Position numbers and translations under genes: made by a program
Part shown: positions 14,980 to 22,257 of the stretch, in pieces
How positions within the stretch are numbered: position 1 is the first letter of the stretch
Layout: each line of letters begins with the position of its first letter
Source of the DNA: Alphaproteobacteria bacterium
Lineage (GTDB): Bacteria > Pseudomonadota > Alphaproteobacteria > RF32 > CAG-239
Length of the DNA stretch: 32,909 bases
Direction: 5' to 3'
Assembly (NCBI GenBank): GCA_900767645.1
Contig: CAAFZY010000010.1
Span: 1-32,909, forward strand
The notes under the pieces: model-generated
What the model was told of the DNA's origin: nothing
What the model saw: only the letters and a program-made list of their open reading frames with translations
The model's database searches: none

Positions 14980-15910
14980 ACTCATCCTCCAATGTTGCCT
15001 CATCAAGATAAAAAAAGCGGTAATAGGTTATAACATAGTCAAGCAAACCCGCATAATTTTGCAAATTGCTGTTTAAGATAAAAGTCCAGTCCATACGCTT
15101 GCCGTAAATAACACTGCCGCGCCGGCGCGATTCGGCACGCGAGTTCCAAAACTGCTCAAAATTAATATTAGAATTGGCTTTAATAGCAAAAGCGCGCATA
15201 CTGCTTTCAAGCGACGGATATATCACATAGCGGTATGAATTGTCATCTTCACCCACCGGAATTAAACCTTTATCAGTGTACCAATCGCGCGCTTTGTACA
15301 AATTGTTGCCTAACACCGCAATACGCGAGGTTCCCCAATCGGTGGCAACGGCGGCAACACTTACCAAAATTGAAGGCGGCACCACGTCAACACGCCGAAT
15401 TAACTCGTTTAATATCAGCGTATAGCGGCGAGTATCCTTAAACGGAGTGCTCACATCATATTTTTGAGCCATTTGTTCAAGATAGTATTTATCTTCCTTT
15501 TGAAAATCATGTTCGTCTTCAAAAGCCTCTTTCAGCGCCAATAAATTTTCACGTTCTTCCAAAAATTCATGATTAATTTTAAGCGCGAGCGGCATTAAAA
15601 TTTGAATAAAAAGACGATTGCGTAAAGTGGCGTCTTCCATAGAGGCAAAATCTGCCGGAATATTTTTTACAAAAATACGCGGATACTCGTTGCCGGCAGG
15701 ATTGATATATTCATCATATTGCAAATACGCAAACAATTTTTGCAACGCCGCGGTATTAAACCCGCTTATATAAACGCCGCTTTCCACAATATTAATTTTG
15801 GCTTTGGCATTATTACTTTTATCTTCAGCGGCAAGAGCTGAAACTGAGATTAGAGAGCAAATTATTAAAATCAAACATTTTTTTATCATGCGTTTACTCT
15901 TGCCAAACAT
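14963..15910 (-). CDS. Bax-like glucosaminidase-fold protein with altered active site
   Basis: 315 aa from ATG 15910; ATG 15889 (MIKKCLI) with an AAGAG upstream is an alternative. Signal peptide: basic start then LILIICSLISVSALAA, cleavage near residue 28. The fold resembles Bax/FlgJ-type N-acetylglucosaminidase: VDVVPPSILVSVAAVATDWGTSR (about 175-196), GNNLY, and YPSLESSMRAFAIKANSN. In the family the segment reads QAAxESGWGTS; here the Glu position is Ala189, with S-G replaced by T-D. The catalytic glutamate therefore seems lost. It may be an inactive cell-wall-binding protein, or Asp191 may serve. Follows nfuA by 3 bp. Confidence 0.7.
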   Translation of the reverse strand: MFGKSKRMIKKCLILIICSLISVSALAAEDKSNNAKAKINIVESGVYISGFNTAALQKLFAYLQYDEYINPAGNEYPRIFVKNIPADFASMEDATLRNRLFIQILMPLALKINHEFLEERENLLALKEAFEDEHDFQKEDKYYLEQMAQKYDVSTPFKDTRRYTLILNELIRRVDVVPPSILVSVAAVATDWGTSRIAVLGNNLYKARDWYTDKGLIPVGEDDNSYRYVIYPSLESSMRAFAIKANSNINFEQFWNSRAESRRRGSVIYGKRMDWTFILNSNLQNYAGLLDYVITYYRFFYLDEATLEDEYEFEN

Positions 15911-15913
15911 CAA

Positions 15914-16459
15914 TTAATCGGTTTCGGAAAACGGACGAACTTCCAAAACTTCAGGAATATAATTTTTTAAAATTTTTTCAACTCCGTCTTTGAGCGTGCG
16001 CATGGCATACGGACATCCGGCGCATTTGCCGGTAAGCTCAACATAAAGCACGCCGCCGTTAAATTTTTTAATTATGATGTCACCGCCGTCTTTATTTAAC
16101 GCCGGACGAATACGCGCCGCGACAAGTCCTGAAATTTTTTTCATTAAATCATCTGATGTTTCCTCCTCACGAGCGGCAACTACCGCATCGGCTCCGGTGG
16201 CGGCAAAATCTAAAATTTCCGCCATAATTTGCGGCGATAAATCGTCCCATGAGGCGGCTTCGGCTTTAATAACCGAAACCATATCCGGCGCAATTAAAAC
16301 GCTTTCAATTCCGCCAATATCAAAAATAGCCTCTGCCAGCGGCGACTTACGAAGCGCTTTGGCATCGGCGTATTCTGAATTACCCGATACCGCCAACTTT
16401 TGTTCCGGATAAAAATTTTTAACATTTTTGTTATTGGTGGTTTCCGTTTTAATTATCAT
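15914..16459 (-). CDS. NfuA-like Fe-S cluster carrier
   Basis: 181 aa. N-terminal Nfu_N domain (about 18-100) and C-terminal NifU domain with C146-x2-C149 (TGKCAGCPYA) that bridges a [4Fe-4S] cluster in a dimer, delivering it to apo-proteins. Length matches alphaproteobacterial/mitochondrial NFU1-type proteins. Overlaps the DUF2333 gene by 11 nt, so coupled to it. Confidence 0.93.
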   Translation of the reverse strand: MIIKTETTNNKNVKNFYPEQKLAVSGNSEYADAKALRKSPLAEAIFDIGGIESVLIAPDMVSVIKAEAASWDDLSPQIMAEILDFAATGADAVVAAREEETSDDLMKKISGLVAARIRPALNKDGGDIIIKKFNGGVLYVELTGKCAGCPYAMRTLKDGVEKILKNYIPEVLEVRPFSETD

Positions 16460-17465
16460 GATTATTTCCCAAACGGCTGTTTTGCAAAGCTGTAATAATT
16501 AAGTTTATCTGATAGCGGGCTTTGGCTGCGTATCCGCCGAGTATCAGCAAATGATTGGGCGCAAAAACACTGTCAGCCTCACCGTTGCGTACAATGGCAG
16601 GGCTTAACGCCAAACCGTCTTCCAAAGTTTTTGTCAGAATGGTCCAATTTTCATATTGGTCGGCATTTAAAATTTGTGGTTTAAAATCTTCCGCCATTGC
16701 TTTTAAAACAACATAATAAGCATACATCTGCCCTTGCGCATTGTAAAAAACATTGTCGGCGGCATTATCAAACCAATCGGTTGAGTGCTCGCGAACCTCA
16801 GTTTCAAGCTTATTCATAATTCTTCCGGTATCGCGATTAATCAGCGCCAGCAATTTAAGCAAATTTTCATCCGATGATTTCCGCGGTTCAAGTTTTTGCT
16901 CGTTAAACCGCTGCAAAGCTTTGCGGGCTTTGCGGTATTGCGCGCCGGAAGACGGCGCCAACGAAAGATTTTCATCTTTAGAGAGCAACCAAACATCTGC
17001 CGGATATTTTAACAATTCGGCGGCTTTGGATAATTCAGACGAATCGTACCCCCGCGATAAAACTACCGTGGTATTTTTCAAGGCCTTAATTATTCCGCGC
17101 TGAAACTGCGGCATATTATCAAGCACATACCCCGGAAAAACAATCGGCAGATTCGGCGTCCACATATGGTCGTCAACTTCGCGGCTGATAAGCTTGGCAA
17201 CCGAATCGGCAACTGCCAGCCCATTTTCCGGTTTTGCCGCTTCCGTTACCGGAGTTTTATCAATATTATTGGTCGCCCAACTGCCTATCACATAATAAAG
17301 CAGCAAAAATATCGGCAAAATAATGGCAATAGACTTCCATGAACGCTTAATAAAAGCCCAAAATTCCGCCACCCGTTCAACAGTAATTGGGTTAAGGCGC
17401 CGCATTACTTCCATAACTTCAGTTAAGCGGAGTTTAACGGTGTTCCATTGCTGTTTGTTTGGCAT
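16449..17465 (-). CDS. DUF2333 family membrane protein
   Basis: 338 aa. One membrane helix (about 47-66: SIAIILPIFLLLYYVIGSW), large extracytoplasmic helical domain. The phrases W-TPNLPIVFPGYVLDNMPQFQRGI, YPADVW, YRKARKALQRFNEQ and FAPNHLLILGGYAAKAR fit DUF2333. Family function unknown. Strong SD GGGGGA 3-8 nt before ATG. Its first 32 nt overlap the end of murJ, hence translational coupling and possibly an envelope role. Confidence 0.8.
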   Translation of the reverse strand: MPNKQQWNTVKLRLTEVMEVMRRLNPITVERVAEFWAFIKRSWKSIAIILPIFLLLYYVIGSWATNNIDKTPVTEAAKPENGLAVADSVAKLISREVDDHMWTPNLPIVFPGYVLDNMPQFQRGIIKALKNTTVVLSRGYDSSELSKAAELLKYPADVWLLSKDENLSLAPSSGAQYRKARKALQRFNEQKLEPRKSSDENLLKLLALINRDTGRIMNKLETEVREHSTDWFDNAADNVFYNAQGQMYAYYVVLKAMAEDFKPQILNADQYENWTILTKTLEDGLALSPAIVRNGEADSVFAPNHLLILGGYAAKARYQINLIITALQNSRLGNNHDN

Positions 17466-19038
17466 TCTTCCCCCTTTTATAAAAAAGTTTCAATACTTCT
17501 GAAATGTCCAATACCTTAGTTATTTTAGCCATAATCAAAAAAGTTGCAAGCCCGAAAATACCAAAGGCGCTCAATAAGCATAATTTAAGCGCTATTCCCA
17601 GTTGCAACCAATTGCCGATAATTCGATTTATTCCAAGCTCCGCGACATATACCATGCTCCCCATAAAAACCGAGCAAAACGCAATTTTTAACATTTTAAC
17701 GCAGAGTTCGGGCGTAAGCTGCCAAAATCCGCGTTTTTTAAGCCCGTGCACATATTGCGCAAGCGATACAAACGCCGCAACGGTAGTGGCGGTAGCAATT
17801 CCGACATGTCCGAAAGTTTTCATGAGCAGCAAACAGCAGATTAAGTTAGTTAAAAAGACTACCGCGCTGTATTTTACCGGAGTTACCGTATCGCCGCGGG
17901 CAAAAAAGTTGGGCATCAAGGCCTTTACCAACACATAACAAGGCAGTCCGACCGAATATGCCCGCACCGCCATTGCCGTCATGGCGGTATCTTCCGCATT
18001 GAATTTTCCGTGTTCGAACAAAATATTAATAACCGGAGTTGCCAAAACAATCATCAGCACCGCCGCCGGAAACGACAGTAATGCCCCATACTCAACCGCT
18101 TTATTTTGCGACTGCGCGCTGCCTTCTTTGTCACCTGCTTTTAATTGCTTTGACAGAATCGGCAACAATGCCACGCTGATAGCGGCGCCTACCACGCCCA
18201 AGGGCAATTGTTGCAAGCGGTTAGCATAATAAAGCCATGAGATTGCCCCCGTGCCTACCAATGAAACCAAAATGGTATCAACCACCATATTTATTTGATA
18301 AATTCCGGCACCTACCACGCCCGGAGCGATGCGCTTAAATAAGGTTTTAATTTCAGAATCGCGCATAATTTTGCCGATTGACAAATAAGGGGTGATGCGT
18401 ACATTTTGTTTATGTAAAAAATAAGCGAGCCATATAATTTCAAGAAAACCGGCAAATGTAATACCGACGGCGAATCCGTGCGCCGGCGTTACGCTGAACG
18501 GCACAAAGATAAAAGCCGCCGCAATCATGCCTAAGTTCAAAATTATCGGCGCCGCGGCGGGAGCGGCAAATTTTTCAAGCGAATTTAAAATTCCGGCCTG
18601 AAATGAAACCACGGAAATAAACAGCAAAAACGGAAATGTTATACGGCATAATGAAATGGCAAGCTCTATTTTACCGGCATCTCCGGCAAACCCCGGGGCC
18701 AACACATGCACTATCGCCGGCATAAAAACTTCAAACAGCAGCACAAAAATCAGCAAAAAGAACACCAAAACCGATACGGCGCGCGAGGCAAAAAACATAG
18801 ACTTTTTTTGTCCTTCAGACACTAATTTTTGTGAAAATATCGGCACAAATGCGCTGGTAAACGCCCCTTCGGCAAACAAGCTTCTGAATAAATTAGGCAG
18901 CTTAAATGAAACAAAAAAAGCATCGGATATTGCGCCGGCTCCAAGCATATTGGCAAGCACCATGTCGCGCAAAAATCCGGTAATGCGGCTGACAAAAGTA
19001 AATCCGCCGAATGTTGCAATAGATTTAAATAAAGACAT
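17434..19038 (-). CDS. murJ: Lipid II flippase MurJ
   Basis: 534 aa MATE-like polytopic inner-membrane protein with about 14 helices. N-terminus GGFTFVSRITGFLRDMVLANMLGAG with conserved Arg residues and LPNLFRSLFAEGAFTSAFVPIF is the MviN/MurJ signature. Flips lipid II to the periplasm for peptidoglycan synthesis. AAGGTG lies 5 nt before the ATG. First gene of the run murJ-DUF2333-nfuA-bax-gloB-kinase. Confidence 0.96.
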   Translation of the reverse strand: MSLFKSIATFGGFTFVSRITGFLRDMVLANMLGAGAISDAFFVSFKLPNLFRSLFAEGAFTSAFVPIFSQKLVSEGQKKSMFFASRAVSVLVFFLLIFVLLFEVFMPAIVHVLAPGFAGDAGKIELAISLCRITFPFLLFISVVSFQAGILNSLEKFAAPAAAPIILNLGMIAAAFIFVPFSVTPAHGFAVGITFAGFLEIIWLAYFLHKQNVRITPYLSIGKIMRDSEIKTLFKRIAPGVVGAGIYQINMVVDTILVSLVGTGAISWLYYANRLQQLPLGVVGAAISVALLPILSKQLKAGDKEGSAQSQNKAVEYGALLSFPAAVLMIVLATPVINILFEHGKFNAEDTAMTAMAVRAYSVGLPCYVLVKALMPNFFARGDTVTPVKYSAVVFLTNLICCLLLMKTFGHVGIATATTVAAFVSLAQYVHGLKKRGFWQLTPELCVKMLKIAFCSVFMGSMVYVAELGINRIIGNWLQLGIALKLCLLSAFGIFGLATFLIMAKITKVLDISEVLKLFYKRGKNAKQTAMEHR

Positions 19039-19145
19039 TTTTACACCTTATATTAAAAACACTCATAATCTAGCCGAAAAAGATTATCTTTGCACTAATT
19101 ATTTTGCCGTAGTTGTGAATTTGTTAAAAAGTTGTTGAAAAATAC

Positions 19146-19175
19146 TTGACAAAACCAAAAAACTATGCTTAAGAT
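19146..19175 (+). promoter_or_regulatory. Strong promoter of the small duplicated-protein gene
   Basis: Consensus TTGACA (19146-19151), 18 bp spacer, TAAGAT (19170-19175). The ATG follows at 19206 with AGGA (19195-19198) 7 nt upstream, giving a 5' leader of about 25 nt. Confidence 0.7.
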
Positions 19176-19205
19176 AGACAAAACGTTCCAAGAAAGGATA
19201 ATAAA

Positions 19206-19502
19206 ATGAGTAAAGCGATTGTACAGAATAGAACAATTGTAGAGACAAAATTCCACGCATGTGGCGAAAATAATGTACATATTCCTTCAAAAGAATTACA
19301 GGAGTTAGTTGCTTCGCACTATGCCGAAAAAAGCAATACTGCCAATAACGATCAGGCAAAATTCCACGGAGATGATTATTCTAAACATGGTAAGCCTTTA
19401 AAAAAATTACAGGCGTTCATTGCTTCGTTCAATGCCGGAGAAAGCAATACTGCAAATAACAACAATATTGCCGTTAAATTAAAAGAACAGCAAACTCGTT
19501 AA
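19206..19502 (+). CDS. Small hypothetical protein with internal duplication
   Basis: 98 aa, unrecognised. Two copies of a roughly 36-residue unit: about residues 14-48 (TKFHACGENNVHIPSKELQELVASHYAEKSNTANND, split here by gaps) and 51-87 (AKFH...KPLKKLQAFIASFNAGESNTANNN). Shared marks are KFH, LQxxxAS and SNTANN. Soluble, no signal peptide, few cysteines (one). It has its own near-consensus promoter, good RBS and a strong terminator, so it is probably abundant and monocistronic. Coding reality is supported by this frame being the only one framed by signals, and by the protein-level repeat. Function unknown. Confidence 0.75.
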   Translation: MSKAIVQNRTIVETKFHACGENNVHIPSKELQELVASHYAEKSNTANNDQAKFHGDDYSKHGKPLKKLQAFIASFNAGESNTANNNNIAVKLKEQQTR

Positions 19503-19530
19503 TCCCCTAAAAATGTGTTTCATAATCTTA

Positions 19531-19558
19531 AAAGCTGCTGACAAAGCAGCTTTTTTTT
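19531..19558 (+). terminator. Intrinsic terminator of the small duplicated-protein gene
   Basis: AAAGCTGCT (19531-19539) pairs with AGCAGCTTT (19545-19553), loop GACAA, followed by T8 through 19558. It ends just before the convergent stop of rlmH. Confidence 0.85.
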
Positions 19559-19563
19559 GCGGA

Positions 19564-20004
19564 TTATTCGCGGTGATAAGGGTGACCGCCGATAATGGTT
19601 TGCGCCCTGTAAATTTGTTCGGTTAAAACCGCACGCATTAACATATGAGGCAAGGTTAATTTACCAAATGAAAGCACCATATCGGCACGTTTACGGGTTG
19701 ATTCAATATGTCCGTCGGCGCCACCGATTAAAAAGCAAATATCGGAACAACCGGCCGACATCCAATTTTCAAGTTTATGAGCCAATTCAGTGCTTTTTAT
19801 ATTTTCGCCGCGTTCGTCCAACACCACAACTTTAGCTCCGTGCGGAATTGATGCAATTAAAAACTCCGCCTCATCTGCCTGATTAGAATTGTCTTTTTCT
19901 TTAATTATAATATTCCATGCGGAGCGTTTAACATATTCGGCAATCAGCATTGCTTCCGGCGAATTTTTTTTGCATTTTCCGATGGCTAAAATGTGAACTT
20001 TCAT
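19564..20004 (-). CDS. rlmH: 23S rRNA pseudouridine-1915 N3-methyltransferase RlmH
   Basis: 146 aa SPOUT methyltransferase. SAM-binding knot LIGGADGH and the C-terminal LPHMLMRAVLTEQIYRAQTIIGGHPYHRE, with the invariant YHR end, are diagnostic. Modifies helix 69 of 23S rRNA on the 70S ribosome. SD GGGAG before ATG. Often downstream of rsfS (ribosomal silencing factor), which is not here. Confidence 0.96.
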   Translation of the reverse strand: MKVHILAIGKCKKNSPEAMLIAEYVKRSAWNIIIKEKDNSNQADEAEFLIASIPHGAKVVVLDERGENIKSTELAHKLENWMSAGCSDICFLIGGADGHIESTRKRADMVLSFGKLTLPHMLMRAVLTEQIYRAQTIIGGHPYHRE

Positions 20005-20061
20005 CTTTTACTCCCTTATATCAAACTTTATGACAAAAAAATCGTAAAAAAGCAAATATTT

Positions 20062-20112
20062 TAAATACAACTTATGCACAGCACGGACTCGTAAATATTG
20101 CAAAAAAAAAAC
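20062..20112 (+). repeat. Pilin-leader repeat, copy C (5' half only)
   Basis: 51 bases identical to 22162-22212, offset exactly 2,100 bp. It includes TTATGCACA (20072-20080) and the A-tract but lacks the SD hairpin and a pilin gene. It is joined instead to the terminator arm of the leftward gene at 20143. Confidence 0.9.
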
Positions 20113-20140
20113 TCCGGTTCGTTTAAGAATCGGAGTTTTT
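20102..20140 (-). terminator. Terminator of the 20143 gene, using the repeat's A-tract
   Basis: 20107-20120 pairs with 20127-20140 (core ACTCCG/CGGAGT), 14 bp including one G-U, loop GTTTAA. On the - strand the following T-run is the complement of the A-tract of repeat copy C. Confidence 0.8.
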
Positions 20141-20142
20141 AT

Positions 20143-20664
20143 TTACCGTTCATTAGTAAGTTCTTTGGGCGGGGTAAAGCCGCGATCTTTATACCATTTA
20201 AGCTCTTCGGCTCTCTTTTTTTCCTCATACATTCTGCGGTTATTGGCAACAAATTCTTCATATTCCTGAGGATGCTCTTCCCAATATTTTTCTTGTCTGA
20301 GGGCTTCTTGATGCAACTCTTCTCGTACCTTTGCAGCTTCTCTGTCTATCCGCAAATTTTCTTGCTCTTGCTCATACTTGGTTCTTCCGGGCATATATCC
20401 TGCCTCCTTTAATATGGCGGCTTCTCGTTGTAACCTTTTTATAACATCGTCAGTTAACTCTTCCTCCGGATGCTCTTGCGTCGCTCTGAACATACATTCA
20501 TAGTGGGCATGACCTTCGTCATCATAATACGTACCACCCATAAAAATCTCAAAGCCGGTCTTTTTATGCAATCCGCGTCGCGCTTTGGGGTCTATTTCCC
20601 AATCATCCTTAAACGCTTCCGCCAGTTTTTGTGCTTTCTCTCTATCCATTTTCTGAACACCCAT
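20143..20664 (-). CDS. Hypothetical charged helical protein
   Basis: 173 aa. N-terminal globular part about 1-75 (GLHKKTGFEIFMGGTYYDDEGHAHYECMF), then a long E/K/R-rich predicted coiled coil (about 80-150). C-terminus WYKDRGFTPPKELTNER. No known family, no signal peptide. ATG 20664 has no clear SD; ATG 20649 (MDREKAQ) is an alternative. It lies in the 2.1-kb segment between identical direct repeats and is divergent from the gene at 20761. Confidence 0.6.
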   Translation of the reverse strand: MGVQKMDREKAQKLAEAFKDDWEIDPKARRGLHKKTGFEIFMGGTYYDDEGHAHYECMFRATQEHPEEELTDDVIKRLQREAAILKEAGYMPGRTKYEQEQENLRIDREAAKVREELHQEALRQEKYWEEHPQEYEEFVANNRRMYEEKKRAEELKWYKDRGFTPPKELTNER

Positions 20665-20760
20665 TCGGTTATTTTATACACCGCAATATATCAGATGTTG
20701 CTTTTTTAGTCAATATATTTTATACTCTTTCTATATTTTTGATATTACCGGCATAATTTT

Positions 20761-22161
20761 ATGAACTATACTTTAATTAATCCTGCTGCACTTGATGAAG
20801 ATACTGATTACTTTATGCAAATGAGTGACTGGAATATTTTTCGTGAACCTAAAATGGTTTATATCGGCTTAGTTGATAAAGACGAGTACAATTTTTACAA
20901 AGCGCACCCTGAACAAGCCTGTTACCGAAAATTAAAAAATCCGTCATTACTAATTAACGAGTTAAGAGCTAAAGGATACCGCGTTACCGATATTAACTCA
21001 CCTGAAGCTGCCGACCCCTCATATATGGTGATTTCCACTACCGGTCTGAGAACTCCGTACCTAGCCCCGCAAAAAGCTAAACCTTTGACGATAACACTTA
21101 TTAAAGATTTAATACAATCGGAAAGTATATATCCGTTAAGTTATCCTCACCCTCGCGGATTTGATGAGGAAGCCGATATACCTGACGGCAAGCACAATTA
21201 CACTACCGAGTTCAGCGGATATTCTCATCCGCATCCAAATACGGTTAATAAAATAATCAACTCTTACGGCACTGATTTTCGGGAAACAATGATACAAAAC
21301 GCTTATTTGTGCCGACGTTCGGATGAAAAATTACGCAATTTTAAAATAGTTCACAACTCCGATAATATCGGGTTTTCTGCCCGCAGTTACGGACAAGACG
21401 CTTATCAGGGAAACCGCTTTAATCAGGATGAAGGACGGATGATGACTTACGCATCTCCTAATCTCAGTGACGCTTTGCGTTTTTCCGGTATGAAATTTAA
21501 CGCTCACCCGAATATTAAGTTTGCCTTTGTTGAGGCTTTCGCCATGCCTTTTAATCAGATGTTCACACCGGAATTCGGCTTGGAAACCGCAATGGATCCG
21601 GTTAAATCAGCCGTAAACGGATTTGAAACCATTATCTGTAAAGAACGCAATACCTATTTAGCAACGTTAATGGTATTTGAAAATAATGAATATTTTGAAA
21701 TACCTGAAGATAATCCTAAATGGCAAGATTTTAAGGAATTATATCGCGAAGACTATCAGGCATATAATCAATATATTTTTGAGCGCAGAAAAGCCTGTTC
21801 CGATCAAATTTGCAACCTACACGGATTAAAGGTTTACGACTTGTTCAATGAAAAAGGACCTCTTTATCCGAAAAACGAGATAGCTCACAATAAATTAAAA
21901 TCCAAATCGGAGGATTTAGCGGAAAATTTAAGCAATATCCGAGACAAAGCCATACAAACCGGAGCCATAACACCGTTAAGCGAATTAATGCCGCAACAAG
22001 AAATATCAACAGCAAGAACAAAAACGAATATACCTGACTATAAAAAACTAAGTGACGGGATTGCCCGAATATTACAGGCAATTATTGCCGTAAAACAACA
22101 AGACACGTCTAAAACCACCGACACTATTACGGTTGTCAAAGACAACAACCATTCAAGATAA
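20761..22161 (+). CDS. Hypothetical 466-residue protein, possible effector-like enzyme
   Basis: 466 aa, no recognised family, no signal peptide or membrane helix, no clear SD. The central region (about 190-310) reads KIVHNSDNIGFSAR...YASPNLSDALRFSG...FAFVEAF...ETIICKE. The spacing of His, Tyr-x-S-P-N-L-x-x-A-L and a later Glu is loosely like the H-Y-E arrangement of some ADP-ribosyltransferase folds, which is weak evidence. C-terminal 100 residues are hydrophilic and Thr/Lys-rich. It ends just before repeat copy D and is divergent from 20143. Possibly an accessory gene brought in with the repeat. Confidence 0.6.
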   Translation: MNYTLINPAALDEDTDYFMQMSDWNIFREPKMVYIGLVDKDEYNFYKAHPEQACYRKLKNPSLLINELRAKGYRVTDINSPEAADPSYMVISTTGLRTPYLAPQKAKPLTITLIKDLIQSESIYPLSYPHPRGFDEEADIPDGKHNYTTEFSGYSHPHPNTVNKIINSYGTDFRETMIQNAYLCRRSDEKLRNFKIVHNSDNIGFSARSYGQDAYQGNRFNQDEGRMMTYASPNLSDALRFSGMKFNAHPNIKFAFVEAFAMPFNQMFTPEFGLETAMDPVKSAVNGFETIICKERNTYLATLMVFENNEYFEIPEDNPKWQDFKELYREDYQAYNQYIFERRKACSDQICNLHGLKVYDLFNEKGPLYPKNEIAHNKLKSKSEDLAENLSNIRDKAIQTGAITPLSELMPQQEISTARTKTNIPDYKKLSDGIARILQAIIAVKQQDTSKTTDTITVVKDNNHSR

Positions 22162-22257
22162 TAAATACAACTTATGCACAGCACGGACTCGTAAATATTG
22201 CAAAAAAAAAACGCGAGCTAAAATCTTCTCAAAACTAACTTTTTGAGGAGATTCTTG
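22162..22257 (+). repeat. Pilin-leader repeat, copy D
   Basis: Full repeat: TTATGCACA (22172-22180), GACTCGTAAATATTGC, A-tract, link, SD hairpin, ending at the ATG of pilin gene 3. It begins at the stop codon of the preceding gene. Confidence 0.9.
22222..22253 (+). promoter_or_regulatory. SD-sequestering hairpin before pilin-like gene 3
   Basis: 22222-22234 pairs with 22241-22253, 13 bp with one U-G (22227/22248), loop CTAACT. The SD GAGGAG (22245-22250) is within the stem, 7 nt before ATG 22258. Confidence 0.65.

Noticed and set aside
19095..19359. Two - strand frames of 61 and 86 residues over the small duplicated-protein gene
   Set aside because: They lie across the promoter, RBS and body of the + gene and have no signals of their own.
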